Shown here piece by piece: positions 35,331 through 45,063 of a stretch of 64,000 nt of DNA. Numbering within the stretch: the stretch's first letter is position 1; each line of letters opens with the position of its first letter. Under the pieces are notes generated by a model. That model was given only the letters and a program-made list of their open reading frames with translations. It ran no database searches and had not been told where the DNA came from. Source of the DNA: Actinomadura_E scrupuli (GTDB lineage: Bacteria; Actinomycetota; Actinomycetes; Streptosporangiales; Streptosporangiaceae); the NCBI RefSeq assembly GCF_050971785.1, contig NZ_JBPCCU010000001.1, positions 1,364,001 to 1,428,000 on the forward strand, in the 5' to 3' direction. Position numbers and translations under genes: made by a program.

Positions 35331-37013
35331 TCATCGAAGTGGTCGGCCCTCGGCGGAGGTGTGGAGAGCGGACGGAGGCCCGTCCGTCGATGGAAGCCTA
35401 AGGACGAATCGGGCACCACGTGGTGAGTCTTCGATCGTGAGGGTCCCGTTGTGGGCGTGGGCGATGTCGCGCGAGATGGCGAGGCCGAGGCCGCTGCCTC
35501 TCGGCTCCCTGCGCCGGCCGTCGTCCAGCCGGACGAAGCGCTCGAAGACGCGCTCTCGGTCCTGCGGCGCGATTCCAGCACCGTCGTCGCACACGGTGAT
35601 GACGGCCGAGCCCGCCCCGCGTCTCAGGGTGACATCGACCGTCGTGTCCGCATGCCGCCGGGCGTTGACCAGAAGGTTGTCGATGACCCGGATCAGCTGG
35701 ATTCGGTTGCCCAGAACGTTCACGCCCCGGACGGCATCGACGTGGACCGGCACGCCACCCGGCAGAGCAGCCGCCTCCTTCACCACCAGCGCGCCGAAGT
35801 CGATCGGCTCGTACGCCCCCGGGTCTCCGGGGCGGAGCCGGGCCTGCACCAGCAGGTCGTCGACGATCGTCTCCAGCCGATCGGTGACCGCCAGCGCCTC
35901 CCTGATGGTCTCATGCGGGTCGACGTCATCGGCGTAGAGCACCGCCTCCTCCAGCCCGGCGCGGAGACCGGCGAGCGGCGTCCTGAGCTCGTGAGAGGTG
36001 GTGGAGGCGAACCGACGCTGCTCCTCGAACATGTCCGCGTTGTCCACAGCGAGGCCGACTCGGCCGGCGATGTCGCCGATAAGAGACAGATCGGCCGAGT
36101 CGTACGCCGGGGAGGTCTCGTACCGGGCCAGGGTGAGCGCGCCCAGCACCCGGTGCGGCGTGCGCAGCGGCGCGACGATGACCGAATGGGCGCCCAACTC
36201 GTCGTACGGCCGCTGCTGGACGCTACCCGCATCCAGGTCGATTCGCCCGGCCAGATCCTGAGGGCCGAACAGCATTGTGGGATTCCCGCGCAGCACTTGC
36301 GCCATCGGCGACCGCGAGGTCTCTGACAACGCCGGAAGCGGCCCCTCCCACTGCTTGCACTCGACGGTGCCCCGGCCCCGCTTGGCCACGACCGCCACCC
36401 TGTCCACCCCATCGGCGGGGCCGAGCAGGTCGATCATCGCCCAGTCGGCCAGGCGGGGCACCACCAGATGAGAGAGCCGCCGCAGCGCCTCATCCACCTG
36501 CAGGGTGGAGGCCAGCACGGTGCTGGTCTCGGCCATCAGGGACAGCCGGTGGGTCAGCTTCTCCAATGCCTCAAGGGCGGCCGCCTGCTTCTGTTCTACG
36601 GCTTTGTGCCGCCACAGGTCGTAGAACAGGACCACCGCCCCGGTGTCCTCCTCCCCGCCCAGTTGGAGCGGGGCCGCTATCACACCCACCGGGAGCAGGC
36701 CCCCGGAGCCGTGAAACCACGTCTCCTCGGTGCGGATGTACGCCCCTTCGGCGATCGCGGCCATAATCTGGCAGTCCTCGCGGGGGATCGGGCTCCCGTC
36801 GGCGTTGCGGTGCAGTAGGTCATGGGCGTCGGCCCCGATCAACTGCCGTGCGGGGCGATCGAGTAGTTTCTCGGCATACGGATTCACTATGAGGATCTTC
36901 GCCGTATGGTCGATCATGTACAGACCCACATGCAGCCCGTGGAACAAGGATCTGACGAGTTCCTCGCTGAACCCATACCTCGCCCAGTCCTCCAGGCCGT
37001 CGCTGTCTGTCAT
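35331..37013 (-). CDS. Soluble PAS-GAF sensor histidine kinase (orphan)
   Basis: 560 aa without membrane segments. PAS domain near residues 20-140 (FHGLHVGLYMIDHTAKILIVN), GAF near 175-330, dimerisation/H-box with the phosphoacceptor His in TTSHELRTPLAGL near 342, and an ATPase domain with N-box NLLVNARRHA, G1 DDGAGI and G2 GSGLGLAI. No response regulator is adjacent; the next gene upstream on the same strand is another PAS kinase. ATG at 37013 has AAGGGGGG upstream and is preferred over ATG at 37037. Confidence 0.88.
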   Translation of the reverse strand: MTDSDGLEDWARYGFSEELVRSLFHGLHVGLYMIDHTAKILIVNPYAEKLLDRPARQLIGADAHDLLHRNADGSPIPREDCQIMAAIAEGAYIRTEETWFHGSGGLLPVGVIAAPLQLGGEEDTGAVVLFYDLWRHKAVEQKQAAALEALEKLTHRLSLMAETSTVLASTLQVDEALRRLSHLVVPRLADWAMIDLLGPADGVDRVAVVAKRGRGTVECKQWEGPLPALSETSRSPMAQVLRGNPTMLFGPQDLAGRIDLDAGSVQQRPYDELGAHSVIVAPLRTPHRVLGALTLARYETSPAYDSADLSLIGDIAGRVGLAVDNADMFEEQRRFASTTSHELRTPLAGLRAGLEEAVLYADDVDPHETIREALAVTDRLETIVDDLLVQARLRPGDPGAYEPIDFGALVVKEAAALPGGVPVHVDAVRGVNVLGNRIQLIRVIDNLLVNARRHADTTVDVTLRRGAGSAVITVCDDGAGIAPQDRERVFERFVRLDDGRRREPRGSGLGLAISRDIAHAHNGTLTIEDSPRGARFVLRLPSTDGPPSALHTSAEGRPLR

Positions 37014-37037
37014 GGCGGTTCCCCCTTTCCCCGCCAT

Positions 37038-37109
37038 CTACGCAAACCGCTCAAACGGCGATAACCCCCCTAAAGGGTATGTATCTCGATTGAGATTGGT
37101 GACAGTCAT
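37038..37109 (-). CDS. Possible 23-residue leader peptide before the histidine kinase
   Basis: ATG at 37109 with AAAGGA seven bases upstream opens a 23-codon frame (begins MTVTNLNRDTYPL, ends SPFERFA) whose stop lies 25 bases before the kinase start. It could be a translated leader or a small peptide. Evidence is limited to the ribosome site and position. Confidence 0.3.
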   Translation of the reverse strand: MTVTNLNRDTYPLGGLSPFERFA

Positions 37110-37283
37110 CAGGAGATCCTTTGTAGATCGTTATTGGGACACCTTCATCGCGCCGTTCCCGCCGGTACGGCCGCCGCCGGGCCGTCGAGCCGGTCTCGCC
37201 TGGTGACCTTGATGTCGGCGCCGATGGGGCTGGGTCCGGTCGGGGAGTTCTGCTCCGTGCAGAGCCACCCGGGAGCCCGGCGA

Positions 37284-39272
37284 TCAGGCCAGCAGGGACA
37301 TGCGCAGTACCAGAGACGTTCCATGGCCCGGGTCCTCGACCGTCAGGGTGCCTTGGTGGGCGTGGGCGATCTCGCGGCAGATGGCCAGGCCGAGGCCGGT
37401 GCCCTTCGGATCGCGGGCGCGTGATTCCGGCAGCCGGGCGAAGCGTTCGAAGATGAGCTCGCGGTGCTCGGGAGCGACACCGGCGCCGTCGTCGATGACC
37501 ACCAAGACTGCGGTGTCGTCCTCGGCCCGGACGACAACGGTGACGCCGGTGGCGGCATGGCGCTGGGCGTTGTCCAGAAGGTTGGTCAAGAGCCTGGACA
37601 GCAGCAGCCGGTCGCCGGAGACGAACACGCCCGGCGCCAGCTCGGTACGGATCGGGACGCGGCCCGGTGTGCGGCGCCGCAGCTCGGTGCGGACGAGCTC
37701 GGCCAGATCGGTGCGCTGGTGCTGCCCCGGTCGGTTGGCGTCCAGGCGGGCCAGGGTGAGGATGTCCTCGGCGATCGCCTGCTGGCGTTCGACGTCGTTG
37801 AGCAGGTCCTTGGCCATGCGCGGCCAGTCGACCGCGTCCGGGTCCATCAGCGCTTCCTCCAGGCGTAGGCGGGCGCCGGTGATCGGGGTGCGCAGGTCGT
37901 GCGAGGCGTCGGCGGTGAAGCGCCGCTCGCGCTGCACGGCCACCTCCAGCAGCTCCAGGTTGTGGTTCAAGATCGTGTACTGGCGTGCGTTGTCCAGGCT
38001 CAGCGCGGCCCGCGTGACCAGCTCCTCGGCGAGCAGCAGGTCGTCCCTGGTGAACGGCGCCGGGTTGGAGGTGCGCGCGAACGTCGCGACGCCGAGCACG
38101 TCGCCGCGCGCCTCCAGCGGAATGACGATCAGCGAGTGCATGCCGATGGCGTGGACGGTGCGCGCCCGGTCGGGGTCCAGATCCAGCCAGGTACCGGGCG
38201 AGGTGTCCAGCACGGGCTCGAAGTGCGGCCGGTGCGAGTGCAGGACCTCCGTGAACGGGGATCGCGGTGGCACGAACACGGTCTCCTCGCGCTCCCAGAG
38301 CGACTCGGGCGCTCCGTCGTGCACCGAGGCCACGCCGGCCCGCCGGAAGAGGGGGCTGCTGGTCCTTGTCGCGGCCGGCCGCTGCAGCGGCTCTGTGCCG
38401 GGCAGCATCGCCTCCGGCAAATCGACGGTCACGTAGTCGGCGAGGACCGGAATGGCCAGTTCGGCCAGCTCCTGGGCGGTTTTCATGACGTCCAGCGTGC
38501 TGCCGAGCCGGACGCCGGCCTCGCGCAGCAGGTCGAGGTGATCCCGCGCCTTGCTGTTGCTGAAATCCAGGGCCACCGAGCACACGCCCAGCGGCCGGCC
38601 GTCCGCGCCCGCCAAAGGCAACAGCGAGATGGACAGCGCGCGCTCCTGACTCCCGTGGGACCAGCGGGCCTCACGGTCGATCGTGGGCCGGCTGCCGGCG
38701 AGCACCTCGCGCATCGCGTCCTGCACCGCTTCCGTGTCGATCCCCGCGATGACCTCGGTCAGGGAGCGGCCGATCTGGTAGTACGGGTAGCCGTCGCTGA
38801 GCTGCTCGGCCGCCTCGTTGAACCAGACGCAGCGCAGGTTCTTGTCCCAGATGGCCATGGCGACGGGGAAGCTGCTGATGAGCGACTCCAGCAGGGCGCC
38901 GGTGCCGGTGGACAGGTCGATGGTGGCCGGGATCGCCGACACCAGCCAGGATTCCTGCCGGCTCCCCGCGTCGTCGCCCAGAGTGATCGGGGCGGCCTCG
39001 GCGCGCACGATGACCACCTCGCCGTCCCGCCGCCGCACCTCCATCAATCCCGTCCGGGGCAGGTGCGCGCCGGGCCGTTCACCGTCGCGGTCGTGGCCGT
39101 CGGGCGCGAGGAGTGAACCGATGGGGCGGCCGAGGATGTCGGCGGCGGGGTAGCCGGTGAGCTCCTCGGCGGCCTGGGTCCAGCCGATCACCGTGCCGGC
39201 GCCGTCGACGACGGCGACCGCTGGGGTCGCCTCTCCACGGAGGCTGCCGGCTGCTTTCATGCCATCACCCAT
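37284..39272 (-). CDS. PAS-PAS-GAF sensor histidine kinase (orphan)
   Basis: 662 aa soluble kinase. First PAS near residues 14-120 (VAVVDGAGTVIGWTQAAEELTGYP), second near 125-240 (FPVAMAIWDKNLRCVWFNEAAEQL), GAF near 255-420, phosphoacceptor His in DASHDLRTPITG near 449, then the ATPase domain with LLDNAQRHA, DDGAGV and GTGLGLAI. It resembles the downstream kinase in layout, and together they may be sequential sensors. No response regulator nearby. The ATG at 39272 sits too close to GGAG, so the ATG at 39260 could be the real start. Confidence 0.87.
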   Translation of the reverse strand: MGDGMKAAGSLRGEATPAVAVVDGAGTVIGWTQAAEELTGYPAADILGRPIGSLLAPDGHDRDGERPGAHLPRTGLMEVRRRDGEVVIVRAEAAPITLGDDAGSRQESWLVSAIPATIDLSTGTGALLESLISSFPVAMAIWDKNLRCVWFNEAAEQLSDGYPYYQIGRSLTEVIAGIDTEAVQDAMREVLAGSRPTIDREARWSHGSQERALSISLLPLAGADGRPLGVCSVALDFSNSKARDHLDLLREAGVRLGSTLDVMKTAQELAELAIPVLADYVTVDLPEAMLPGTEPLQRPAATRTSSPLFRRAGVASVHDGAPESLWEREETVFVPPRSPFTEVLHSHRPHFEPVLDTSPGTWLDLDPDRARTVHAIGMHSLIVIPLEARGDVLGVATFARTSNPAPFTRDDLLLAEELVTRAALSLDNARQYTILNHNLELLEVAVQRERRFTADASHDLRTPITGARLRLEEALMDPDAVDWPRMAKDLLNDVERQQAIAEDILTLARLDANRPGQHQRTDLAELVRTELRRRTPGRVPIRTELAPGVFVSGDRLLLSRLLTNLLDNAQRHAATGVTVVVRAEDDTAVLVVIDDGAGVAPEHRELIFERFARLPESRARDPKGTGLGLAICREIAHAHQGTLTVEDPGHGTSLVLRMSLLA

Positions 39273-39425
39273 CTCCGGTTGGGGACGAGTTTGCTTCCGG
39301 ATTTCCCAGAATAGCCGCGCCTACCTGCAGTTATGTAAACCTTGACCAAGCTTTGTCGTGACATTACGGCCATGCGGTGCGGGGACGTATCGCCACAGCC
39401 CCGCTCAGTGCCGGCGATCCACCAG

Positions 39426-39650
39426 GATGCTCGGCTCGGTTGCACGATCGCGGCCTCCACGGTGTGGGAGATCCTGCACGCCGCCGGTATCGATCCGGCG
39501 CCCCGCCGGGATGGTCCGACCTGGCGGCAGTTCCTCACCGCCCAGGGTCACGCGATCACCGCGTGTGACTTCCAGGCGGTGGAGACCGTCCTACAGGCGC
39601 ACGACTCGATCCTAGTTTCGAGCGGCACACGTTTCGTTTGCATGGAGTGA
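39426..39650 (+). pseudogene. Integrase-type (DDE) transposase fragment
   Basis: Frame reads IAASTVWEILHAAGIDPAPRR, then GPTWRQFLTAQGH and ITACDFQAVETVL, the helix-turn-helix to first-Asp region of rve-type IS transposases. The first catalytic Asp (ACDF) is present; the rest is missing, and the frame ends at 39650. Only this short piece of the element remains. Confidence 0.75.
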
Positions 39651-39711
39651 GGTTTCCATGGCAGACCAGCTTTGCGAGAAGCCAATTCGAAGAACCGTGG
39701 GCCATGTAGGT

Positions 39712-39740
39712 GTGCCCCGGACGTTCGACGTCCGGGGCAC
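39712..39740 (-). terminator. Terminator hairpin downstream of otsB
   Basis: GTGCCCCGGACG (39712-39723) pairs perfectly with CGTCCGGGGCAC (39729-39740) around a TTCGA loop. It lies 46 bases beyond the stop of the minus-strand trehalose phosphatase gene. Confidence 0.75.
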
Positions 39741-39785
39741 AGGTGTACTACGACTGTGCCGCAGCCGGTTGGCTACGACACATCG

Positions 39786-40655
39786 CTATCGGCTGGCGAG
39801 GATGCACATCTCGGTGAGGAGATCCAGCATCCCTTCCCAGCCATCCACGGCGACGTCGGCCTCGTTGAGCAGTGGTCCGTAATCGGACGTGCACACGTTG
39901 ACGATGTTCATGCCCCTGTCCCGTCGCCGGTCGAGGAGCACCTTGAAGGCTGATGCGTCCGGTCCGCTGTCGCCCGCGAACAACGCCGCGTCGGGCGTCT
40001 CGCGGTCGAGGAACCACCGGAGCGATCGGCCCTTGTCCACGCCGAACGGTCCCAGCTCCACCACCCGGTCGCCCGGGAGGAAGGCCATTTCGGCCTGCCC
40101 AGCCAGCTCCTTGAGCCAGCGATGCAGCTCAAGGACCTTCTCCGGGTCAGTGTCGCCGGCGTAGTGGACGGCGACCGCGTGAGACTTCATTTCAATCTGC
40201 TCCTCGGGAATGCCGAAGTACTCCAGCTTCCCGCGCAGCTCGTTGACGACCCTGGACCGTTCCTTCGGAACGGCGACCAACTCGAGGAGCTCGCCGTCGC
40301 GGTCGAGGCACTCTGCCCCGAACTGCCCCAGGATCGTGATCCCGGGGATGACCAGTCCGAGCCTTCTGAGCTGCTCGACCGACCTGCCGGTGAGGAGCGC
40401 CACTGTGCCGAACTGCTGCTTTGCCTGCTCGAGCGTCCCGCGGAGGCGCGGGGCGATCTCAGGCCAGTTCGGCCACTTGACGCCACTCGCCCACAGCGTC
40501 CCGTCACAGTCAAGGATCAGGGCGGACCCACGAGGACTCTTCACCATGGCCTCGTAGGCCCCTGACCCCTCCGAGGTCAGGAAACCGGTGCGCCAGCCCG
40601 TCCCCTCGGGACGGATGACGCCTCGGTTCCTTCTATTTTCCAGCTCCCAGGACAT
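39786..40655 (-). CDS. otsB: Trehalose-6-phosphate phosphatase (HAD superfamily)
   Basis: 289 aa. HAD motif I is LILDCDGTLWA near residues 46-56 (nucleophile Asp), motif II Ser/Thr region is VALLTGRS near 88, motif III Lys lies in GVDKGRSLRWFL near 217, and motif IV acidic is FAGDSGPDASAF near 237. Removes phosphate from trehalose-6-phosphate, ending the OtsA-OtsB pathway. No otsA is adjacent. ATG at 40655 follows AAAGGA; a longer frame reaches 40757 but has no ribosome site. Confidence 0.85.
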   Translation of the reverse strand: MSWELENRRNRGVIRPEGTGWRTGFLTSEGSGAYEAMVKSPRGSALILDCDGTLWASGVKWPNWPEIAPRLRGTLEQAKQQFGTVALLTGRSVEQLRRLGLVIPGITILGQFGAECLDRDGELLELVAVPKERSRVVNELRGKLEYFGIPEEQIEMKSHAVAVHYAGDTDPEKVLELHRWLKELAGQAEMAFLPGDRVVELGPFGVDKGRSLRWFLDRETPDAALFAGDSGPDASAFKVLLDRRRDRGMNIVNVCTSDYGPLLNEADVAVDGWEGMLDLLTEMCILASR

Positions 40656-41014
40656 AGGGGAACGTCCTTTGATCTCGATTGTTCGCAGCGATGCAAGCTG
40701 CTGCGTTGTGGCCGATTGCCACGTTGTGGACTGTTCGTAATGCAGGGTGGGTGTCAAGTGGCAGTTACCGCGTTAACATTCCGGATACGTCACCGTCCTC
40801 GACACCCCGATGACCGGGTTCTCTGCGGAGGGACACGGCGCGTGGGCGCTCGGCGGGCCTGTCTCCGGTGGCGGCGACAGTCGGTGTGGGTGGCGGGTTT
40901 CGGATGTCCGCCGCCGTTCGGCTTGGGCGATGGGCTGACGCACACCTACGGCTACGATCACGTCGACGACGTGGCCGACGAACCCTGAGGCTGGACTGCT
41001 CAGTGACGGGTCAC
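40656..41014. other. Non-coding stretch between otsB and gene remnants
   Basis: Holds the upstream region of otsB, including AT-richer bases near 40660-40790 that probably carry its promoter. No intact gene, RNA or repeat was recognised; open frames here are short and lack ribosome sites. Confidence 0.5.
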
Positions 41015-41415
41015 TGCTCCGGGAGGTGCCCGCCGGGTGCCGCCGCCCGCGCGTGCGACCTGCTGCGCGGACGTCACCCGGGCCGCGGTCTGCACGTCGG
41101 CGTCGCAGGCGAGCACGCTGACCCGGTCGCCGCCGACGCCGACCTCCCGCACTACGCCGGTGACCTCGGCAAGGGCCGCCGTGAGGTCGTCCTCACTCAT
41201 GGACCCGGAGGTGTCGATGACGATCGCGACGACCGGCAGTGGCGGCGCAGGCTCGGCGGCACGATGCCGCGCAGGGCGGCGGTGCGGCGGGACGGTCACC
41301 GGTAGGTGTAGTCGACCGCCCCGGCGGCCCAGGCGACCGCCTCCCGTACGGCGCCCGCGAGCATGCGGCGCCAGTCGACCGTCGGTTCGAGGATCTGGTC
41401 CGCCCAGCGTCGCCA
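41015..41415 (-). pseudogene. Fragment of VWA-like/predicted metallopeptidase protein (DUF2201-like)
   Basis: Read on the minus strand with frame changes: DQILEPTVDWRRMLAGAVRE then AVAWAAGAVDYTYR, a TGA stop, and in another frame LPVVAIVIDTSGSM with ACDADVQ. DTSGSM is the VWA metal-site motif. The N-terminal metallopeptidase half and the C-terminal end are missing. It is joined directly to a transposase fragment near 41415. Confidence 0.65.
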
Positions 41416-41800
41416 GCCGCCCGGGCATCAGCTCGCGGGGTTGGAGCGCCAGCTGGGCGAGAAGGAGGTGCGGTTCACACCGCCGGACCGGGCGTTCGTG
41501 GTGGCCCTGCTGCACCGCCTGACGCCCGAGGCGCTGCGCCGGATGAGGCTGTTGGTGCGTCCGGACCCGGTGTCGCGTTGGCACCGTGACCTTGTCCGGC
41601 GTCGGTACGCTGCCCGGTCCCCGGCCGAAGCGGCCGGGTCGGCCACCGACGGTGCGTTCCGTCCGGGTCCTGATGCTGCGCCCGGTCCGCGAGAACCCGA
41701 GTCGGTGATACCGGAGCGTGCTCAGCCCGAGCTGCTGGTGCTCGGGCTGAAGGTCGCACCCTCCACCATGTGGGAGACACCGAGCGAACATGGTGATCGC
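41416..41800 (+). pseudogene. Broken transposase fragment (integrase family)
   Basis: Plus-strand pieces in different frames: DRAFVVALLHRLTPEALRRM with VRPDPVSRWHRDLVRRRY, then RPKRPGRPPTVRSVRVLM with LRPVREN after a frame change, then ELLVLGLKVAPSTMWE. These are consecutive parts of one IS transposase N-terminal half; at least two frameshifts are needed. The catalytic core is absent. Confidence 0.7.
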
Positions 41801-41858
41801 TACGCGGCACCACGGGCGACATCACACCCGCTCCATCACTCGGCCTCGTGCCTGAGGA

Positions 41859-42704
41859 TCAGGCGACGGTCACCACGGCGTGCATGCCGCCAAAGGCATG
41901 CGGCATCCCCGTCGTGGTGTCCGGGATGTAGTCGAGCAGCGCGTATGTGCCGCTCGGCAGAGTGACGTCGACCACGGATGCCCGGCCGGGCGACTGAGTG
42001 CCGAAGTTCAGCACCGCGCCGCCGTTTACCGACGGGTTCTCTCCGCCGGCGAACCAGGCGGTGATGTCGGCGTCCGTCGTGCCGGGCTGGACCTGCACGA
42101 ACTGCGCGAAATGCAGCTCACCCGAGTTATTGGAGATCCGCAGCGGACCGCGGTGCAGCTTGCCGCCGGGGCCACTCACCACGAACCGGTCGGGCTCCTG
42201 CATCGAGACGGACTGGTCGGTCGCCGGCAGGGTGGCGTGCGCGTTGCCGACCACCCGGAACGTCCGGGCCGTCGCCGACGGGTTGTTGACCTGCGCCGCA
42301 TAGTAGGAGCCGGCCGACAGGACCGTCTTGTACGACACCTGGCCGACGGCGCTGAGACCGCCGTAGAAGGTGGTGTTGTCCACGAACCACCGCATCGCCT
42401 CCGCGGCCTTGGCGGCGTCGGCCTGCCAGTTGCCGGCCTCGGTGATCTTGACGTCCATCTGCGGGAGCGTCGCACCGTTCCGGAGCCGGAAGGTCTCGGG
42501 GTCGGCGCTGGTGTACGCGCTCGTGATGTTGACATTGATGAGCCCGGCACGGAGCGTCGCACCCTGCTGGATCGCCACCTGCCCGGCGGCATCCTGGCTG
42601 AGGCGCAGGGTGCCATCGGGCGATGCCGATGCAGGGGTCGCCGTCAAGCCGAGCGTGGCGACGGTCACTACCGCCGCCAGAGCGCTCATCATCGTGGATC
42701 TCAC
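41859..42704 (-). CDS. Secreted protein of unknown function
   Basis: 281 aa with a Sec signal peptide (ALAAVVTVATLGLTATPASA, cleavage near residue 27). The mature chain has beta-strand-like repeats and ends with a His/Met-rich tail (GMPHAFGGMHAVVTVA), which might bind a metal such as copper; this is a guess. GTG at 42704 has GAGGAG six bases upstream, which decides the start over the long open frame to 43016. Its last 50 bases are duplicated at 43691-43744. Confidence 0.7.
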   Translation of the reverse strand: MRSTMMSALAAVVTVATLGLTATPASASPDGTLRLSQDAAGQVAIQQGATLRAGLINVNITSAYTSADPETFRLRNGATLPQMDVKITEAGNWQADAAKAAEAMRWFVDNTTFYGGLSAVGQVSYKTVLSAGSYYAAQVNNPSATARTFRVVGNAHATLPATDQSVSMQEPDRFVVSGPGGKLHRGPLRISNNSGELHFAQFVQVQPGTTDADITAWFAGGENPSVNGGAVLNFGTQSPGRASVVDVTLPSGTYALLDYIPDTTTGMPHAFGGMHAVVTVA

Positions 42705-43029
42705 CAAGGCTCCTCTCGAGGCCTTTCTCGACCTCGTCGAAGATGTCCAAGCGCCTGCAGGGGCGTCATTGCTGTCGCCTGAATCATGGTGTATCCGGGG
42801 GTGGCTCTGGCTGTGGATCAAGAAAATCGTTGGCAACTCATCCCATAGTCGGCAATTCCTCCCGCGGTTGGCATCCGTTCCGACACTGTTGCCCGGTACG
42901 TCGTGACGCCCGCACGTCGCTGCTCGCTGCGCTGCCGCCGGTCTGGAGCTCTCCCCGTCCTCGGTAGTCGCGAACTCCGTGACTTCGGGCAGGTTCGGCC
43001 AGGCCCACGCGATCATCGCGGGTGGACGA

Positions 43030-43115
43030 GACGCCCGCGTCCACGATCTTGGAGAGCGCTCAACCTTCCCGTGGGCGGCTGCTCCACCAGCTTGTCGACC
43101 CGCCGGGTGGACACC
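43030..43115 (-). pseudogene. Short IS256-family transposase fragment
   Basis: Minus strand reads PAGVSTRRVDKLVEQ, the GVSTRRV block typical of IS256/mutator transposases, then goes out of frame (RLSALQD). Too short to assign further. Confidence 0.5.
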
Positions 43116-43690
43116 CCAGCCGGTAAGAGGTGGCGCGGTGGCCGTCTCAGTTCACGACGCCGCGCCTGTCACCAGGGAAAACTCGTACATCACGATCTTG
43201 AACGCAACCTCGAGCCCCAGCGAGATTTTGCACTACTCATACCATCCGCCCAATACGGACGAGAGTATTCTGGACATAAGCCTGCGGGGCGAGCGAGGGA
43301 GCTCGACCGGAGCGGCGTGCGGTAGAGAGAGCTACGGTTCTCTCGAAAGGCGTCGTCGAAGGTCGCGCTGAGAGGCCAGAAGGTGTGATTGAGACCGGAA
43401 GGCGACCTCCAACACCTGATCCGGACAATGCCGGCGAAGGAAGCCCACCTCGCAGGCGCTTGCACGTCCGGACATAGGAGTGAATCGGCGGCGAGCTGAT
43501 CGACTCGGCTGATCTCTGGGATGGCCCTTCACCATCCATCACCCGACGAACTACGGCAGGCCCTCAGGAACCTCGCCGACCAGCTCACCGCAGCTCGTCG
43601 AGCTCCGCCAGGTCCAGCGCCAAGACGTCCTCGTCCTGGTCCTCGCCGCGGTCGGCGGTCACCGCGGTCCCTGGCCTTAATCTGCGGCCG

Positions 43691-43744
43691 GAGGATCAGG
43701 CGACGGTCACCACGGCGTGCATGCCGCCGAAGGCATGCGGCATC
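43691..43744 (-). repeat. 54-bp copy of the 3' end of the secreted-protein gene
   Basis: Matches 41854-41907 with one difference and codes for the same C-terminal residues (PHAFGGMHAVVTVA). No further homology upstream, so it is a tail-only duplication about 1.8 kb away. Confidence 0.85.
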
Positions 43745-44004
43745 GGGGAACGTTGCGACGCCGCCCGGCGTACCTTCATCGGTGATCGAAGACCGAACGC
43801 CGCCGCCACTCGCGGAACAAGAGCGGGCTTGGGCGCGCCACCGGCAGTGAACCGATTTACCGCTCCCCATCCATGCGGCTATCGCGCGAGCTTGTGCCAA
43901 CGCAGAGCAGACGTGCGCGGGGGAGTCTGGATGATGAGGAACCGGCGTGATGCTAGGGCGTTCTGGACAACGTCGGGCGTACGACGAACTCTTGGTCCGG
44001 CGCG

Positions 44005-45063
44005 TTAGTTGTCGAGTTCGGCCAGGTCGGGAGCGAGGGCGGGTGGCCGGATGAGCTGTAGGTGGGGGTAGGGGATCTCGATGCCCTCGTTCTGGAAGCG
44101 GCGATGCAGGCGTTTGAGGAACTCGTGCTTGATGCGGAACTGCTCGCCGAACTCGATGATGCGCAGGATCACGGTGAACTGGATGCCGGAGTCGGCGAAG
44201 GTGTGAAAGCGGACCAGGGTCTCGTGCTCTTGAACCGCGCCTTCGATCTCTTTCATGATCTCGTTGCCGGTCTCGATGACGACCCGCTCGACGTGCTCGA
44301 GATCGCTGTCGTAGGCCACTATCGCCTGGACGAGCAGCGACATGTCTTGTGCGGGGCGGTGGTAGTTGGTCAAGATCGTGTCGGAGAACCGCTGGTTCGG
44401 GATCACCTCGATGTTGCCGGACAGGGTGCGGATCGAGGTGTTGCGCCAGTTGATGTCGACGACGTAGCCCTCCTGGCCGCTGCTCAGTCTTATGTAGTCG
44501 CCGGGCTCGATGGTCTTGGACGCCAGCACGTGCACGCCCGCGAACAGGTTGGCCAGGGTGTCCTGAAGGGCCAGCGCGACCGCGAGGCCGCCGACGCCCA
44601 GGGCGCCCAGCAGTGGGGTGATGGAGACGCCGATGCTCTGTAGCATCACCAGGACGCCGATGCCCAGCACTACCACTCGGGTGATGTTGGCGAAGATGGT
44701 CACGCTGGCCGCCACGCCCTGGCGGGTCATCGCGATCTGGGTGACGATGCCCGAGATCAGCCGGGCGCAGGCGAGTGAGATGACGATGATCGTCACGGCG
44801 GTCAGTACCTTGCCGGTGACCTGCAGTGTGCCCGGCTTGAGGGCGAGCATGTTCGCCGCGAACCAGACGCCGCCGAGCAGCGCCAGCGGGACGGCCACGT
44901 CGTGCACCAGGCGTGCGGCCAGATCGTCCCAGGCCGCGCGGGTGTCCCCAGCGCGTTTGGTGAGCCGTCCGATCACCATGCGCAGGATGATCGCGAGGGC
45001 CAGGGCCGCCACGATCACGATCGCGGCGACGATGACCCGGCCCCAACCCAGGGATTCCGGCAT
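44005..45063 (-). CDS. MscS-family mechanosensitive channel
   Basis: 352 aa. Several N-terminal transmembrane segments, then the pore helix and MscS beta-domain: LGALGVGGLAVALALQDTLANLFAG near residues 150-174, the strand IEPGDYIRL and the NWRNTSIRTLSGNIEVIPNQ block (seen across two strands). Releases solutes on hypo-osmotic shock or allows small-ion flow. ATG at 45063 has AGGAG eight bases upstream. Single gene. Confidence 0.9.
   Translation of the reverse strand: MPESLGWGRVIVAAIVIVAALALAIILRMVIGRLTKRAGDTRAAWDDLAARLVHDVAVPLALLGGVWFAANMLALKPGTLQVTGKVLTAVTIIVISLACARLISGIVTQIAMTRQGVAASVTIFANITRVVVLGIGVLVMLQSIGVSITPLLGALGVGGLAVALALQDTLANLFAGVHVLASKTIEPGDYIRLSSGQEGYVVDINWRNTSIRTLSGNIEVIPNQRFSDTILTNYHRPAQDMSLLVQAIVAYDSDLEHVERVVIETGNEIMKEIEGAVQEHETLVRFHTFADSGIQFTVILRIIEFGEQFRIKHEFLKRLHRRFQNEGIEIPYPHLQLIRPPALAPDLAELDN

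Larger units (their letters stand above)
42705..44004. other. Gene-poor stretch with element remnants
   Basis: 1.3 kb without an intact gene. It contains the promoter region of the secreted protein, a short IS256-like fragment (43030-43115), and a 54-bp copy of the secreted protein's 3' end (43691-43744). Other open frames (for example 42979-43371 and 43521-43850 on the plus strand) show no family motifs or good ribosome sites. Confidence 0.55.
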
